NCBI RefSeq assembly: GCF_000204015.1
Contig: NZ_GL883077.1
Coordinates: forward strand, 1,104,457-1,168,456
Length of the DNA stretch: 64,000 nt
DNA from: Asticcacaulis biprosthecium C19
GTDB taxonomy: Bacteria; Pseudomonadota; Alphaproteobacteria; Caulobacterales; Caulobacteraceae
Direction of reading: 5' to 3'
Shown: one piece after another, positions 16,231 to 25,580 of the stretch
Layout of the letters: each line of letters starts with the position of its first letter
Position numbering within the stretch: the first letter of the stretch is position 1
The notes under the pieces: model-generated
Database searches by the model: none
What the model was told of the DNA's origin: nothing
Seen by the model: the letters and a program-made list of their open reading frames with translations, nothing else
Made by a program: the position numbers and the translations under genes

Positions 16231-19200
16231 ATGGCGAATTTTGTTGGCGGCGCGAACGCCGAAACTTTCACGGGCGGTGCGGACAATGATACGGCTTCGG
16301 GCAACGCTGGAAACGATGTCCTGATCGGCAAAGGGGGCAGTGACGTACTGGACGGCGGCGCGGACAACGATGCGCTCTATACTGACAGTTTGCTGGGGGA
16401 CAACGGCACTCTCGACCGTGACGCAACGGCCGATACGGTCAACGGCGGTGCCGGTGATGACACCATTTCGGCAGGATTCGGCGACAGCATCGACGGCGGC
16501 GACGGCGTCGACTATCTGCATGTCAGCTTCCAGGGAGCAACCTCAGGCATAAGTTTCGATATGATGCTGTCCAGCCAGACCGTGGGCGGTGCCACAATCA
16601 AGAACATCGAAAACCTGCTTTCGGTTGAGGGCAGCGAATTCAACGACATGATCAAAGGCGCGGCTATGTACTGGCATGGTGATGCGCCGTACATGCATGG
16701 CATGGGTGGAAATGACACTCTGACAGCCGGCTACTATACTTACGAAATGTACGGAGACGATGGCAATGACCTCGTGGACGGTCGCAGTTCCCAGTATCTC
16801 AACCGTCTTGACGGAGGCGCTGGTGACGATACCCTTTACAGCTACAGCAATAGCTGGACCAGCGCCCATGCCGGTGATGGGGATGACCTGATCTACGCCC
16901 ACTCCGACGTCTATGGCGGCGCCGGCAACGATACTCTGATGATGACGTCGGGCACGCACAACGGCCCGGGTTACGGCGGCGACGGAAACGACGAAATCGT
17001 CGGCGCGCAGGGCGTGGCATCTGTTCTGCTGGGTGAGGGTGGGGACGATATTCTGCTCGGAAACAGCGCAGAGGACATGCTGACCGGCGGCGCTGGTAAC
17101 GACTCCCTGACTGGTGGCGACAACATTCCGCACTATTATTATGGCACCGGCAGTGGCGATATTGCCGTCTACAGTGGCGCCGTTACTGATTACCAGGTAA
17201 CTCGGGACCCGGACACGCAATTTGTCACCGTGGTCGACCTGCGCCCCGATTCTCCCGACGGTACCGATCTGCTGGACTCCAGCATCGAAGCCTTGAAATT
17301 TTCCAACGGCACCTATCTCGTCGATGTGGTCCTGGCGGGCGCCAATCTCGGTGTTTTAAACTTTACCGGTACGGATAACCCGGACACCTATGCCGGCAGC
17401 GAGGACAGCAACACAGCCGTAGGCAAGGGCGGAAATGACAGCTTCAACGGCAATGGTGGTTCCGATGAGCTGCAAGGCGACAGCGGCAGCGACCTGTTGA
17501 ACGGCGGTACGGGGAGCGACCGCCTGCATGCTGCGGCGGCTCCGGGCAGCTACCAGACGCCATGGTACAATAATACCTATTCCCCGCCGCAGCTCGATCG
17601 CGGCAGCGAGACCGACACCTTGAACGGCGGTGCCGGTGATGATGTCCTGTCTGCGGGCTATGGCGACAGTGTAGATGGCGGCGAAGGTACCGACAGCCTG
17701 TTCATCAGCTTCCAGGGCGCCACCAGCGGCGTGACCTTCAACCTGAGCCTGACCAGCCAGGAGGTCGGGGGCGCCACCATTCAGAATATCGAAAGCGCCG
17801 TCTGGGTTGAAGGCAGCGAGTTCGGAGACACCGTTACCGATTCCGGCAATCCTTACGGGAGCTTCGGCCTTGTGTTCGGCATGGGCGGTAATGACAGCCT
17901 CAAGGCCGGCTACTATACCTCCAGCCTTTATGGCAACGAGGGCGACGATCTCGTCGACGGCCGTGGCTCACAATACCTTCAGCGTGTCGATGGTGGTGCA
18001 GGTAATGATACGCTCTACGCTAACGGTCTCACCTCAGGCATTGCTGATGGCGGTGCTGGCGACGACCTGATCTTTGCCTATAGCGGCGCAAACGGGGGCA
18101 GCGGCAACGACACGATCCAGAGCTCCGGGGCTCAGGGTGGTGACGGCAATGACGAAATTACGGCCTCGGGGTATTCCTCCGGGATGCTGTATGGCGAAGC
18201 CGGCAACGATACCTTGACCGGCAGCAATTCAGGCGATCACCTGGATGGCGGCCTTGGCGATGATCAGCTTGCCGGCGGCGTCGGCGATGACACCTATGTG
18301 GTCAATTCCGGCGATGATCAGATTGCGGAAGCTGCCAGCCAGGGCACTGATCAGGTTAACAGTTCCGCCAGTTTCACTCTGGGCGCCAATCTCGAGAATC
18401 TGATTCTGGCGGATGGAGCGGCGATCGACGGCACGGGTAACGGCCGCGCCAATGTCATCACCGGCAACGAATCCGCCAACCGTCTCGAGGGCGGTGCCGG
18501 CCTCGACACACTGTATGGCGGCGCCGGAAATGATGTCCTGAGCGGTGGAACCGGGGCCGACAGTCTGTCCGGCGGCTCGGGCAATGATACCTATGTCGTC
18601 GATGCTTCCGGCGAAGCGATCGTCGAAGCCGTGTTCCAGGGTACCGACACCGTCCAGGCGTCCGTCGGTCACACTTTGGCGATCAACGTCGAAAACCTGG
18701 AATTGACCGGTAGCGGCCATATCAACGGTAACGGCAATTCCGCCCAGAATGTGCTGACCGGCAACAGCGGCAACAACATCCTGAACGGCGCGGCTGGCAA
18801 CGACACCATGGCCGGCGGCGCAGGTGACGATACCTTCGTCGTCGCCAACAGCGGCGACGTCGTGACCGAAGCGGCGGGAGAGGGCGCCGACGTCGTCCAG
18901 GCTTCAATCAACTATACCCTAAGCGCGAACGTCGAAATCCTGACGCTGACTGGTACGGCCAATCTGACCGGCACCGGCAACGACCTTGCCAATGGGCTTG
19001 TCGGCAACGATGGCGACAATCTGCTGAATGGGGCAGGTGGCAATGACGCCCTGGCCGGCGGGCTAGGAAACGACACCCTCCTGGGCGGCCTGGGCGACGA
19101 CAGCTATGTTGTTGACGTGGCTGGAGACAGCGTGACCGAACTGGCAGGTGAGGGCACCGATACCGTGGTGGCCGGCCTGTCTCATAACCTTGGTGCCAAC

Positions 19201-20538
19201 TTCGAAAACCTTATGTTTGCGGGAACCGGCAACTTCGTGGGCAACGGCAACGGTCTTGCCAACGCGATCGTCGGCAATACCGGCAACAACTGGCTGGAAG
19301 GCGCCGCCGGCAACGACACCCTGACGGGTGGACTTGGCAATGACACCTTCGTGGTCGACGCCGACGATATCGTTGCGGAAAACGCCGGCGAAGGCACCGA
19401 CTGGGTGCTGGCCTCACGCAGCTATGTCCTGGGCGCAAACCTCGAGAGCCTGGCCCTGTCCGGCAGCGGCAACCTCACCGCCACGGGCAATGCCGTCGCC
19501 AACCGCATCGGCGGCAATTCGGGCAACAACCTGATCGACGGGCAGGGCGGCAATGACACCCTGCAGGGCGGCCTTGGCAACGACACCTATGTCATCGACG
19601 GGGCGGGTGACATGGTGACTGAAAATGCGTCCGAAGGTACGGACGCGGTGCAGGCGTCGGTCACCTATGGTCTGGGCGCCAACCTGGAAAACCTGGTCCT
19701 GACCGGTTCGGCCCATATCAACGGCACCGGCAATGGCGGCAACAATACCGTCACCGGCAATGCCGGTAACAACCTGCTGGACGGCGGCGCCGGAGCGGAC
19801 CGCCTGGTCGGCGGGTTGGGTGACGACACCTATTACGTTGACAGTATTGGCGACAGCGTTGGCGAGAACCACCTCGAAGGCACCGACACCATCATCTCTT
19901 CGGTCAGCTATTCGCTGTTCGGGCGAGCCGTCGAGGTCCTGACCTTGAACGGAACGGACAATCTGAACGGCACCGGTAACTCGCTGAACAACACCCTCAC
20001 CGGCACCAATGGCAACAACCTGCTGGATGGTGGGGCCGGCATGGACAAGCTGGTCGGCGGCCTGGGCGACGACACCTATTATGTCGACAATGCCCTGGAC
20101 AATGTCACCGAACTGCATTTCCAAGGCACGGATACAATCATCAGTTCGGTCACCTATTCGCTGTTAGGCCGCGCCGTCGAGATCATCACCCTTACGGGCG
20201 CGGGCAACATCAACGCTACCGGAAATTCGCTGGGCAACACGATCACGGGCAATGATGGCAGCAACCGCCTGGATGGCGGTGTTGGTAACGACACCCTGAC
20301 TGGTAACCTGGGGGCTGATATGTTCGTTTTCCTGACGGGTAGCTGGAAGGACACCATCACCGACTTCAGCGCGGCCGAGAATGACAGCATTAATGTCAAT
20401 GCCTATACCGCTGGCGTGATCAATACAGCCATGGTCACCCAGATGGGCGCAGACGTTCTGGTTAATCTGGGCGGCGGCAATACCGTCACCGTGCTGAGCG
20501 CTAGCCAGGCGGATGTCCTGGACCATATGGTGTGGTAA
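16231..20538 (+). CDS. Large RTX (calcium-binding nonapeptide repeat) secreted protein
   Basis: A 1435-residue acidic protein composed almost wholly of Ca2+-binding GGxGxDxLx repeats. It has no N-terminal signal peptide, as expected for type I secretion. The first 660 residues contain two homologous halves, each with a non-repeat segment of the kind FQGATSG...GGATI.NIE...VEGSEF. Eight longer units of about 85-95 residues follow, each with a DDTY(V/Y)V...EGTD...NLE.L strand block and a GNGxANxxxGN repeat. A final MFVF...DTITDFS region precedes the C terminus DHMVW. The exporter genes lie 0.4 kb downstream. It may be a surface-layer or adhesion protein; no enzymatic domain is seen. Confidence 0.93.
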   Translation: MANFVGGANAETFTGGADNDTASGNAGNDVLIGKGGSDVLDGGADNDALYTDSLLGDNGTLDRDATADTVNGGAGDDTISAGFGDSIDGGDGVDYLHVSFQGATSGISFDMMLSSQTVGGATIKNIENLLSVEGSEFNDMIKGAAMYWHGDAPYMHGMGGNDTLTAGYYTYEMYGDDGNDLVDGRSSQYLNRLDGGAGDDTLYSYSNSWTSAHAGDGDDLIYAHSDVYGGAGNDTLMMTSGTHNGPGYGGDGNDEIVGAQGVASVLLGEGGDDILLGNSAEDMLTGGAGNDSLTGGDNIPHYYYGTGSGDIAVYSGAVTDYQVTRDPDTQFVTVVDLRPDSPDGTDLLDSSIEALKFSNGTYLVDVVLAGANLGVLNFTGTDNPDTYAGSEDSNTAVGKGGNDSFNGNGGSDELQGDSGSDLLNGGTGSDRLHAAAAPGSYQTPWYNNTYSPPQLDRGSETDTLNGGAGDDVLSAGYGDSVDGGEGTDSLFISFQGATSGVTFNLSLTSQEVGGATIQNIESAVWVEGSEFGDTVTDSGNPYGSFGLVFGMGGNDSLKAGYYTSSLYGNEGDDLVDGRGSQYLQRVDGGAGNDTLYANGLTSGIADGGAGDDLIFAYSGANGGSGNDTIQSSGAQGGDGNDEITASGYSSGMLYGEAGNDTLTGSNSGDHLDGGLGDDQLAGGVGDDTYVVNSGDDQIAEAASQGTDQVNSSASFTLGANLENLILADGAAIDGTGNGRANVITGNESANRLEGGAGLDTLYGGAGNDVLSGGTGADSLSGGSGNDTYVVDASGEAIVEAVFQGTDTVQASVGHTLAINVENLELTGSGHINGNGNSAQNVLTGNSGNNILNGAAGNDTMAGGAGDDTFVVANSGDVVTEAAGEGADVVQASINYTLSANVEILTLTGTANLTGTGNDLANGLVGNDGDNLLNGAGGNDALAGGLGNDTLLGGLGDDSYVVDVAGDSVTELAGEGTDTVVAGLSHNLGANFENLMFAGTGNFVGNGNGLANAIVGNTGNNWLEGAAGNDTLTGGLGNDTFVVDADDIVAENAGEGTDWVLASRSYVLGANLESLALSGSGNLTATGNAVANRIGGNSGNNLIDGQGGNDTLQGGLGNDTYVIDGAGDMVTENASEGTDAVQASVTYGLGANLENLVLTGSAHINGTGNGGNNTVTGNAGNNLLDGGAGADRLVGGLGDDTYYVDSIGDSVGENHLEGTDTIISSVSYSLFGRAVEVLTLNGTDNLNGTGNSLNNTLTGTNGNNLLDGGAGMDKLVGGLGDDTYYVDNALDNVTELHFQGTDTIISSVTYSLLGRAVEIITLTGAGNINATGNSLGNTITGNDGSNRLDGGVGNDTLTGNLGADMFVFLTGSWKDTITDFSAAENDSINVNAYTAGVINTAMVTQMGADVLVNLGGGNTVTVLSASQADVLDHMVW

Positions 20539-20934
20539 CATATTGGTGCGTGTTTCGATCCTGTAGAGTAGGATCGGCGCTCTAAGCTTTTCTTTTGACG
20601 CGCACCTTGGTCCAGAACGTGCGTCACCCGTTTCGGGAAGCTCTCTGGCCGGCCTGTCTTTCGACGGGCCGGCCAAATCTAACTGTAGTATACTAGGTTT
20701 CCCCCGATGCGCATAACGGACAAATGTCTTTGCCTTGGCTACGCGATGCGGATAAATTTTGCCCGCAAGTTCTGACTACCCACAGGCCGCGTCGTCCCAG
20801 GCGGGAAGGCGCGACTTTTTCTTTCTCGATGCCGTGCACCCGGAAAGCTTGCGCTGGGGCAGGATTATCGGGTATGGCCTTTGGGGAAATTAACACGCTA
20901 TTTTTAGTCATTCTCTCCTGATATAACGGCCGCC
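20539..20934. other. Intergenic region between RTX gene and its exporter
   Basis: About 400 bases with no credible gene. It holds an imperfect inverted repeat near 20600-20625 (GACGCGCAC/GTGCGTC), the stronger hairpin listed separately, and an AT-richer stretch before 20935 that probably carries the exporter promoter. The arrangement would allow the RTX gene and its exporter to be expressed at different levels. Confidence 0.5.
20646..20675 (+). terminator. Hairpin downstream of RTX gene
   Basis: TGGCCGGCCTGTC pairs with GACGGGCCGGCCA (12 pairs plus one T-G wobble) around a 4-base loop. It has no T run, so termination may be partial. Confidence 0.5.
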
Positions 20935-22695
20935 ATGATTTCATCTCTCTTCCGAATCAAGATCAACCCCGTTATGGCGGACGCGATCAAACAATGCCGG
21001 CCGCACTTCATTAATGCGGCGGTCTTCAGCTTCTTCATCAACATGCTGAGCCTGGCGCCGACGCTGTACATGCTGCAGGTCTATGGCCGCGTGGTGTCGA
21101 CCGGCAGCATGACCACCCTGATCTACATTACCTTAATGCTGATCGTGTCGCTGATCGCCCTGTCGTTCCTCGACAGCGTGCGTTCGCGCCTGCTGATGCG
21201 CTCGGGCATGCGTCTGGACAAGGTGCTGGTCGGCAATGTGCTGAATCACTTGTACGCGCGGATCGGCAATGGCCGTCAGGCGACCAATGCCGGCCTGCTG
21301 CGCGAATTCGACACCTTCAAGCAGACCCTGTCAGGCCAGGGCATGGTGGCCCTGTTCGACCTGCCGTGGATCTTCCTCTTCGTCGGCCTGTGCTTCATCC
21401 TGCACCCGGTTCTGGGCTGGATGACGGTGGGCGGCGGCGTCGCCCTTGGCATCATCACCTGGCTGAGCGAGCGCGCCTCTTACCGCTACATCACCCAGGC
21501 CGCTGAAAACATGCAGAAGGCCTATACCCGCCAGGAAGCCACCACGCAGCGCGCCGATGTCGTGCGCGCGCTGGGCATGCGCCGCGCTCTGGTCAACCAG
21601 CAGCTAGAAGAGCGTCATTCGGCTCTGGACGATCAGGTCAAGGCCAATCTGAGCGTCGGCGGTTACACCACCAGCTCGAAATTCCTGCGCCAGCTGTTGC
21701 AGTCGATCTCGCTGGGCGTCGGTGCCTATCTGGCCGTGCAACAGGAAATCTCTGCCGGTGCTATCTTCGCCGCCTCGCTTCTGATGGCGCGCGCCCTGAT
21801 GCCGATGGAACAGGTGATCAGCAACTGGCGCAGCCTGATCCGCGGCTACAATGCCTTCCGCACCATCGACAAGGCCCTGGCCGAAGACGCCACCAAGGCC
21901 GTGACCAGCCTGCCGCGTCCCAAGGCCGTGCTGGAGGTCGAGGGCCTCAGCATCGTGCATGCCGAGCAGAAGGCCTATATCCTGCAGAACATCACCTTCC
22001 GGGTCGGTCCGGGCGAGATGCTGGGCATTGCCGGGGTTTCCGGCGCCGGCAAGTCGACCCTGGCCCGCGTCCTGGTCGGCTGCGACGGTTACGAGATCGG
22101 CGCGATCCGCGTCGACGGCGCCGAGCGCAAGGACTGGGATCCCGAAGTCCTGGCCAAGTATATCGGCTATCTGCCGCAGGACCCAACTCTGTTCCCCGGG
22201 ACGGTTCGCGACAATATCTGTCGTTTCGAATCCGGCGACTCCGACGAGATCGATGAACTGGTCATTGCCGCGGCCAAACTGGCCGGTGTCCACGACATGG
22301 TGCTGCAGCTGTCCAACGGTTACAACACTCTCCTGAACATGAATGGTCAGGGGTTGTCCGGTGGCCAGGCGCAGCGTGTTGCCCTTGCGCGGGCCCTGTA
22401 TCGCGACCCGCCGATCCTGGTTCTGGACGAACCTAACGCCTATCAGGACCAGGCCGGTGAAATCGCCCTGATCAATGCCATGAACGGGGTCTGCGCCCGC
22501 GGTGGTGCCGTCATTGTCATCGCCCACCGTGCCATGGTCCTGGACCGGGTCACGCGTTTGATGATGCTGGCCAATGGCCGTGTCGCCTTCCTCGGCACGC
22601 CGGCGCAATACGCCGAAGCCATGAAGAAACAACAAGCCTCCAACGCCACGCCGACCAGCCTGGCGCCGATTACCGGCGGAAAGGCCGCCAACTGA
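20935..22695 (+). CDS. Type I secretion ABC permease/ATPase (PrtD/RsaD-like)
   Basis: A 586-residue inner-membrane exporter with an N-terminal six-helix transmembrane domain (about residues 15-310) fused to an ATPase domain. The ATPase shows Walker A GVSGAGKST near residue 368, the signature LSGGQAQR near 475, Walker B ILVLDEPN near 495 and the H-loop IVIAHR. It lacks the C39-like domain of HlyB, which fits the PrtD/RsaD branch that exports RTX proteins with C-terminal signals. It is followed one base later by the HlyD-type adaptor, so the two are translationally close. No TolC-like outer-membrane gene is in the window. Confidence 0.94.
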   Translation: MISSLFRIKINPVMADAIKQCRPHFINAAVFSFFINMLSLAPTLYMLQVYGRVVSTGSMTTLIYITLMLIVSLIALSFLDSVRSRLLMRSGMRLDKVLVGNVLNHLYARIGNGRQATNAGLLREFDTFKQTLSGQGMVALFDLPWIFLFVGLCFILHPVLGWMTVGGGVALGIITWLSERASYRYITQAAENMQKAYTRQEATTQRADVVRALGMRRALVNQQLEERHSALDDQVKANLSVGGYTTSSKFLRQLLQSISLGVGAYLAVQQEISAGAIFAASLLMARALMPMEQVISNWRSLIRGYNAFRTIDKALAEDATKAVTSLPRPKAVLEVEGLSIVHAEQKAYILQNITFRVGPGEMLGIAGVSGAGKSTLARVLVGCDGYEIGAIRVDGAERKDWDPEVLAKYIGYLPQDPTLFPGTVRDNICRFESGDSDEIDELVIAAAKLAGVHDMVLQLSNGYNTLLNMNGQGLSGGQAQRVALARALYRDPPILVLDEPNAYQDQAGEIALINAMNGVCARGGAVIVIAHRAMVLDRVTRLMMLANGRVAFLGTPAQYAEAMKKQQASNATPTSLAPITGGKAAN

Positions 22696-22696
22696 C

Positions 22697-24103
22697 ATGC
22701 CCGACAGCACACATTTCGACCCGACCGCCCCTTCGCCTGAAGCCAAGACGCCGCCGTCGGGCGGTGGCATCGCTGGTGTCCTGGGGCTGAGCGGCACCGA
22801 CGGCTCGGATGATCCACGCAAGGACATCCGTTTCGGTCTGCTGGTGGTCTTCATCTTCTTCGTCGTTCTGATGGGATGGGCGACCTTTGCCCGCGTCGAT
22901 GCCGCGGTCTATGCCAGCGGTCAGATTGCCGTCGTCGGCAACCGCCAGGAAGTCGCGCACAAGGAAGGCGGCATCATCGCCGCCTTGCACGTCAAGGAAG
23001 GCGACGTGGTCCGCAAGGGCCAGGAGCTGATCACCATGTCGGGCGACGAAACCGAAGCCAATGCTAATGCTCTCATGGCGCAGTTCATCGACCTGAAGAC
23101 GCGCGAGGCGCGCCTGCTGGCCGAACAGGGGTTGCGCAATAGCTTCGCCGAACCGGTCGAGTTCGCCGACCTGCCGGAAGCCTTCCGCCCGGTGATCGAC
23201 GAATCCATGGATTTGCAGCGCAAGACCATGGCGTCCAACCGCACCTTCCTCGCGTCGCAGATGTCTGTGCTGGAGCAGCGCGTCGCTCAGAGCGAGCAGC
23301 AGATCATCGGCAACCAGGAGCAGATGACGTCCAACCAGACCCGTCAGGCCCTGACCAAGGATGAACTGAAGGGGGTCGAAGACCTGAACGCCCGCGGCTA
23401 TGCCCCGACCACCCGGGTTCGCGCTCTGCAGGAGTCGATCGCCGGCATGGAAGGCGAATACGGCGCTCTGAGGGCCCAGGTCGCTGCGGCCCGTGCCCAG
23501 ATCGGGGAAACCCAGATGCAATCCGTCGGCATCCGCAAGCAATATCTCGACCAGGTCATGGCCGACCTGAACGACACCCAGGGCCGTCTCAAGACCATGG
23601 AGCCGCAACTGGTGGCCGCGCGTGCCGCTTATGACCGGCTGCATGTCCGCGCCACGGCGACCGGCAAGGTGATGGGCCTGCAGGTCTTCACCGTCGGCGG
23701 CGTGATCCAGCCGGGTCAAAAGCTGCTCGATATTGTGCCCGAATCCACGCCCCTGGTGATCCAGGCCATGGTGCCGGCCCGCAACGGCAACGACATCAAG
23801 TCCGGCCAGATCGCTCAGGTGCGGTTCGTCTCGCTGCACGAACACAGTGCGCCGATCCTTGAGGGCAAGGTGCTGGACGTGTCGGGCGACAGCTTCACCG
23901 ATAAGGAAAGCGGCAATACCTTCTATACGGCGCGGGTGCAGATCTCGCCGGAAACCCTGGCAACCTTGTCGCGCATGGGCACCGAGCAACTGAAGCCGGG
24001 GCTGCCGGTGGAAGTGGTGGTCCCGATGCGTGAGCGGACCGTTCTGCAGTACCTGCTGGAACCGCTGAACCAGTCGCTGTGGAAGACGTTCCGAGAGTCG
24101 TAA
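22697..24103 (+). CDS. HlyD-family type I secretion periplasmic adaptor (PrtE/RsaE-like)
   Basis: A 468-residue membrane fusion protein with a cytoplasmic N terminus, one membrane segment (LLVVFIFFVVLMGWATF, about residues 54-70), a lipoyl/barrel half (ASGQIAVVGNRQEVAHKEGG), a long coiled coil (about residues 130-310, with repeated EQxxxxNQEQ and TQGRLK heptads), and a C-terminal RVQISPETL...GLPVEVVVPMRERT barrel. It bridges the ABC exporter to an outer-membrane channel. It ends just before a strong intrinsic terminator. Confidence 0.93.
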   Translation: MPDSTHFDPTAPSPEAKTPPSGGGIAGVLGLSGTDGSDDPRKDIRFGLLVVFIFFVVLMGWATFARVDAAVYASGQIAVVGNRQEVAHKEGGIIAALHVKEGDVVRKGQELITMSGDETEANANALMAQFIDLKTREARLLAEQGLRNSFAEPVEFADLPEAFRPVIDESMDLQRKTMASNRTFLASQMSVLEQRVAQSEQQIIGNQEQMTSNQTRQALTKDELKGVEDLNARGYAPTTRVRALQESIAGMEGEYGALRAQVAAARAQIGETQMQSVGIRKQYLDQVMADLNDTQGRLKTMEPQLVAARAAYDRLHVRATATGKVMGLQVFTVGGVIQPGQKLLDIVPESTPLVIQAMVPARNGNDIKSGQIAQVRFVSLHEHSAPILEGKVLDVSGDSFTDKESGNTFYTARVQISPETLATLSRMGTEQLKPGLPVEVVVPMRERTVLQYLLEPLNQSLWKTFRES

Positions 24104-24124
24104 GCTTGATAACATTGAGCCAAC

Positions 24125-24157
24125 AAAAATCCCGGATGGTTCATCCGGGATTTTTTT
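24125..24157 (+). terminator. Rho-independent terminator of the secretion operon
   Basis: AAAAATCCCGGATG and CATCCGGGATTTTT form a perfect 14-pair stem with a GTT loop, running into seven or more T's. The A run on the other side makes it potentially bidirectional for the convergent gene that ends at 24184. Confidence 0.93.
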
Positions 24158-24183
24158 GTTCGCAAATTTGCTAAACTGGCTCT

Positions 24184-24603
24184 TCAATGAAGCCGCGATC
24201 GCCAGCGGTAGTCAAAAAACCTTTGGCCGTTTTGTACGTCTCCGGCAGAGATGATTTCGTCCAGGGTCCAAAATCGCGCGGTATAGTCATCCCCGGCCAC
24301 GCCGCTGAATTTCGTTAGCATGACAGTAATAAACGCTTCAACCTCAAGGTCGCCGGAGTGCCGTCCGGAAATATCAGCGATAACGCTAATAGAAGGCATC
24401 AAGCCCAGCCGACGCTCCAGCTCTGAAAGTTCGTCGGGTCCGGCCTCTTCAAGAAGATGGGTATAGAAATTGATGTATAAACACTGTTCATTGTTAGACA
24501 ACGCGACCCAAGGTGGGCCGGCCTGAGTGGGATATCGCGTTTCAAGGAAGGCGCTGACTTCGGCTTCCGTGGTTTCTATCAAATGCACGATCACGCTGCG
24601 CAT
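24184..24603 (-). CDS. Hypothetical protein, 139 residues
   Basis: A soluble, acidic protein (MRSVIVHLIETTEAEVSAFL...) without signal peptide or membrane segment and with no family that I recognise. The N-terminal strand, the WVALSNNEQCLYINFYTHL stretch and a mixed alpha/beta pattern slightly recall small immunity-type or SMI1-like proteins, but this is weak. It begins 46 bases after the DeoR gene on the same strand and could be the last gene of that transcript. It ends at the shared terminator. Confidence 0.6.
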   Translation of the reverse strand: MRSVIVHLIETTEAEVSAFLETRYPTQAGPPWVALSNNEQCLYINFYTHLLEEAGPDELSELERRLGLMPSISVIADISGRHSGDLEVEAFITVMLTKFSGVAGDDYTARFWTLDEIISAGDVQNGQRFFDYRWRSRLH

Positions 24604-24649
24604 ACTATCAGCTCCTGATCCAGAGCGGTGACGCCCGCGTCACCAATAG

Positions 24650-25492
24650 CTACCGCGGCAGCGGCACCGGGGTATTGCGGTCCTCGGCCGTACGTTCGGC
24701 AATACGCACATCGATCCCGGCGTCACTCAGCCATTTGACCGCGTCCGGCGCGATACCGTCATCGGTGATTAGGACGTCGATCTTGGTGAGCGGACACACC
24801 GCCAGCGATCCTGACGCATTGATCTTGCTCGAATCCGCCAGCACGATGATTTCGTTGGCCCGTTCCATCAGGCGGCGTTCGGACTGGACCAGCAGTCCAT
24901 CAGTTTGCAGCAAGCCGTTGCGCGTGATCGCCTGACAGCCGATAAACATCCGCGCCGCCGTAAAGTGCTGCAGAATGCCGTCCTCATAGGGGTTGAGGAT
25001 GATACTCTGCTCACGGAAGAACTCGCCACCGGGCAGGGTCACCTTGACTTTCGGCCGCGCGATCAGTCCCTGCAGGATGGCGATCGAGGTGGTCAGCACG
25101 TGAAACGGCTCGTTCGGCATCATCGACGCCATGGTGTAGGTCGTCGTGCCCCCATCGATGATCATGGATAGGCCAGGTGTCAGGAACTCCAAAGCCGTGC
25201 GGGCTATGGCACGCTTGGACGCGGCATGGGTGATGACGGTGTCCAGGAAGCCCGGCTGGCCCTGCAGGCCTTCGCTGCGGCGCTCATCCGACGCCTGCTT
25301 GTAGGCCTTGCTCTCCGCGCGCATGGCGCCGCCGCGCACGCGCAGCAGATAACCCAGGCCGTCCAGTTCGTTGAGGTCGCGGCGAATGGTGGCCGGCGAC
25401 ACACCCAGGCGCTCGGTCAATTCATCGACCGAGGTGACGCGATCGGGGCTCAGTTCGTCGATAATCCGCTTCCAGCGATCCTGAAAATGCAT
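24650..25492 (-). CDS. rhaR: DeoR-family transcriptional regulator, likely of rhamnose catabolism
   Basis: A 280-residue repressor with an N-terminal DeoR winged helix (VDELTERLGVSPATIRRDLNEL, about residues 21-45, then YLLRVRGGAM) and a C-terminal sugar-phosphate sensor domain with DGGTTTYTMA, EDGILQHF and ADSSKI. In Rhizobium leguminosarum a DeoR-type RhaR controls the rha genes; the same role is inferred here from the adjacent kinase, aldolase and isomerase. It starts 88 bases after the kinase stop, and that spacer contains a palindromic ATCGATATTGATCGAT stretch, a possible autoregulatory operator. Confidence 0.85.
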   Translation of the reverse strand: MHFQDRWKRIIDELSPDRVTSVDELTERLGVSPATIRRDLNELDGLGYLLRVRGGAMRAESKAYKQASDERRSEGLQGQPGFLDTVITHAASKRAIARTALEFLTPGLSMIIDGGTTTYTMASMMPNEPFHVLTTSIAILQGLIARPKVKVTLPGGEFFREQSIILNPYEDGILQHFTAARMFIGCQAITRNGLLQTDGLLVQSERRLMERANEIIVLADSSKINASGSLAVCPLTKIDVLITDDGIAPDAVKWLSDAGIDVRIAERTAEDRNTPVPLPR

Positions 25493-25530
25493 GCGTCCCC
25501 GTATCCCGTTTGCGCGAATCGGTCCGCGCG

Positions 25531-25550
25531 GTGATCGATATTGATCGATC
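25531..25550. promoter_or_regulatory. Candidate operator upstream of the DeoR gene
   Basis: GATCGATATTGATCGATC includes ATCGAT-ATTG-ATCGAT symmetry and shares ATTGATCG (25540-25547) with the palindrome at 28095-28110 before the aldolase gene. Confidence 0.45.
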
Positions 25551-25580
25551 TATACGGAGGTTCCAGCCATTTGTCGATAA

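Noticed and set aside
16231-20538. CRISPR-like or tandem DNA repeats
   Set aside because: The periodic DNA is coding RTX repeats; units vary in sequence and lack spacers of constant length.
22670-24187. 505-codon minus-strand open frame
   Set aside because: Antisense to the HlyD-type adaptor, which has clear domain structure; the sequence has no recognisable motif.
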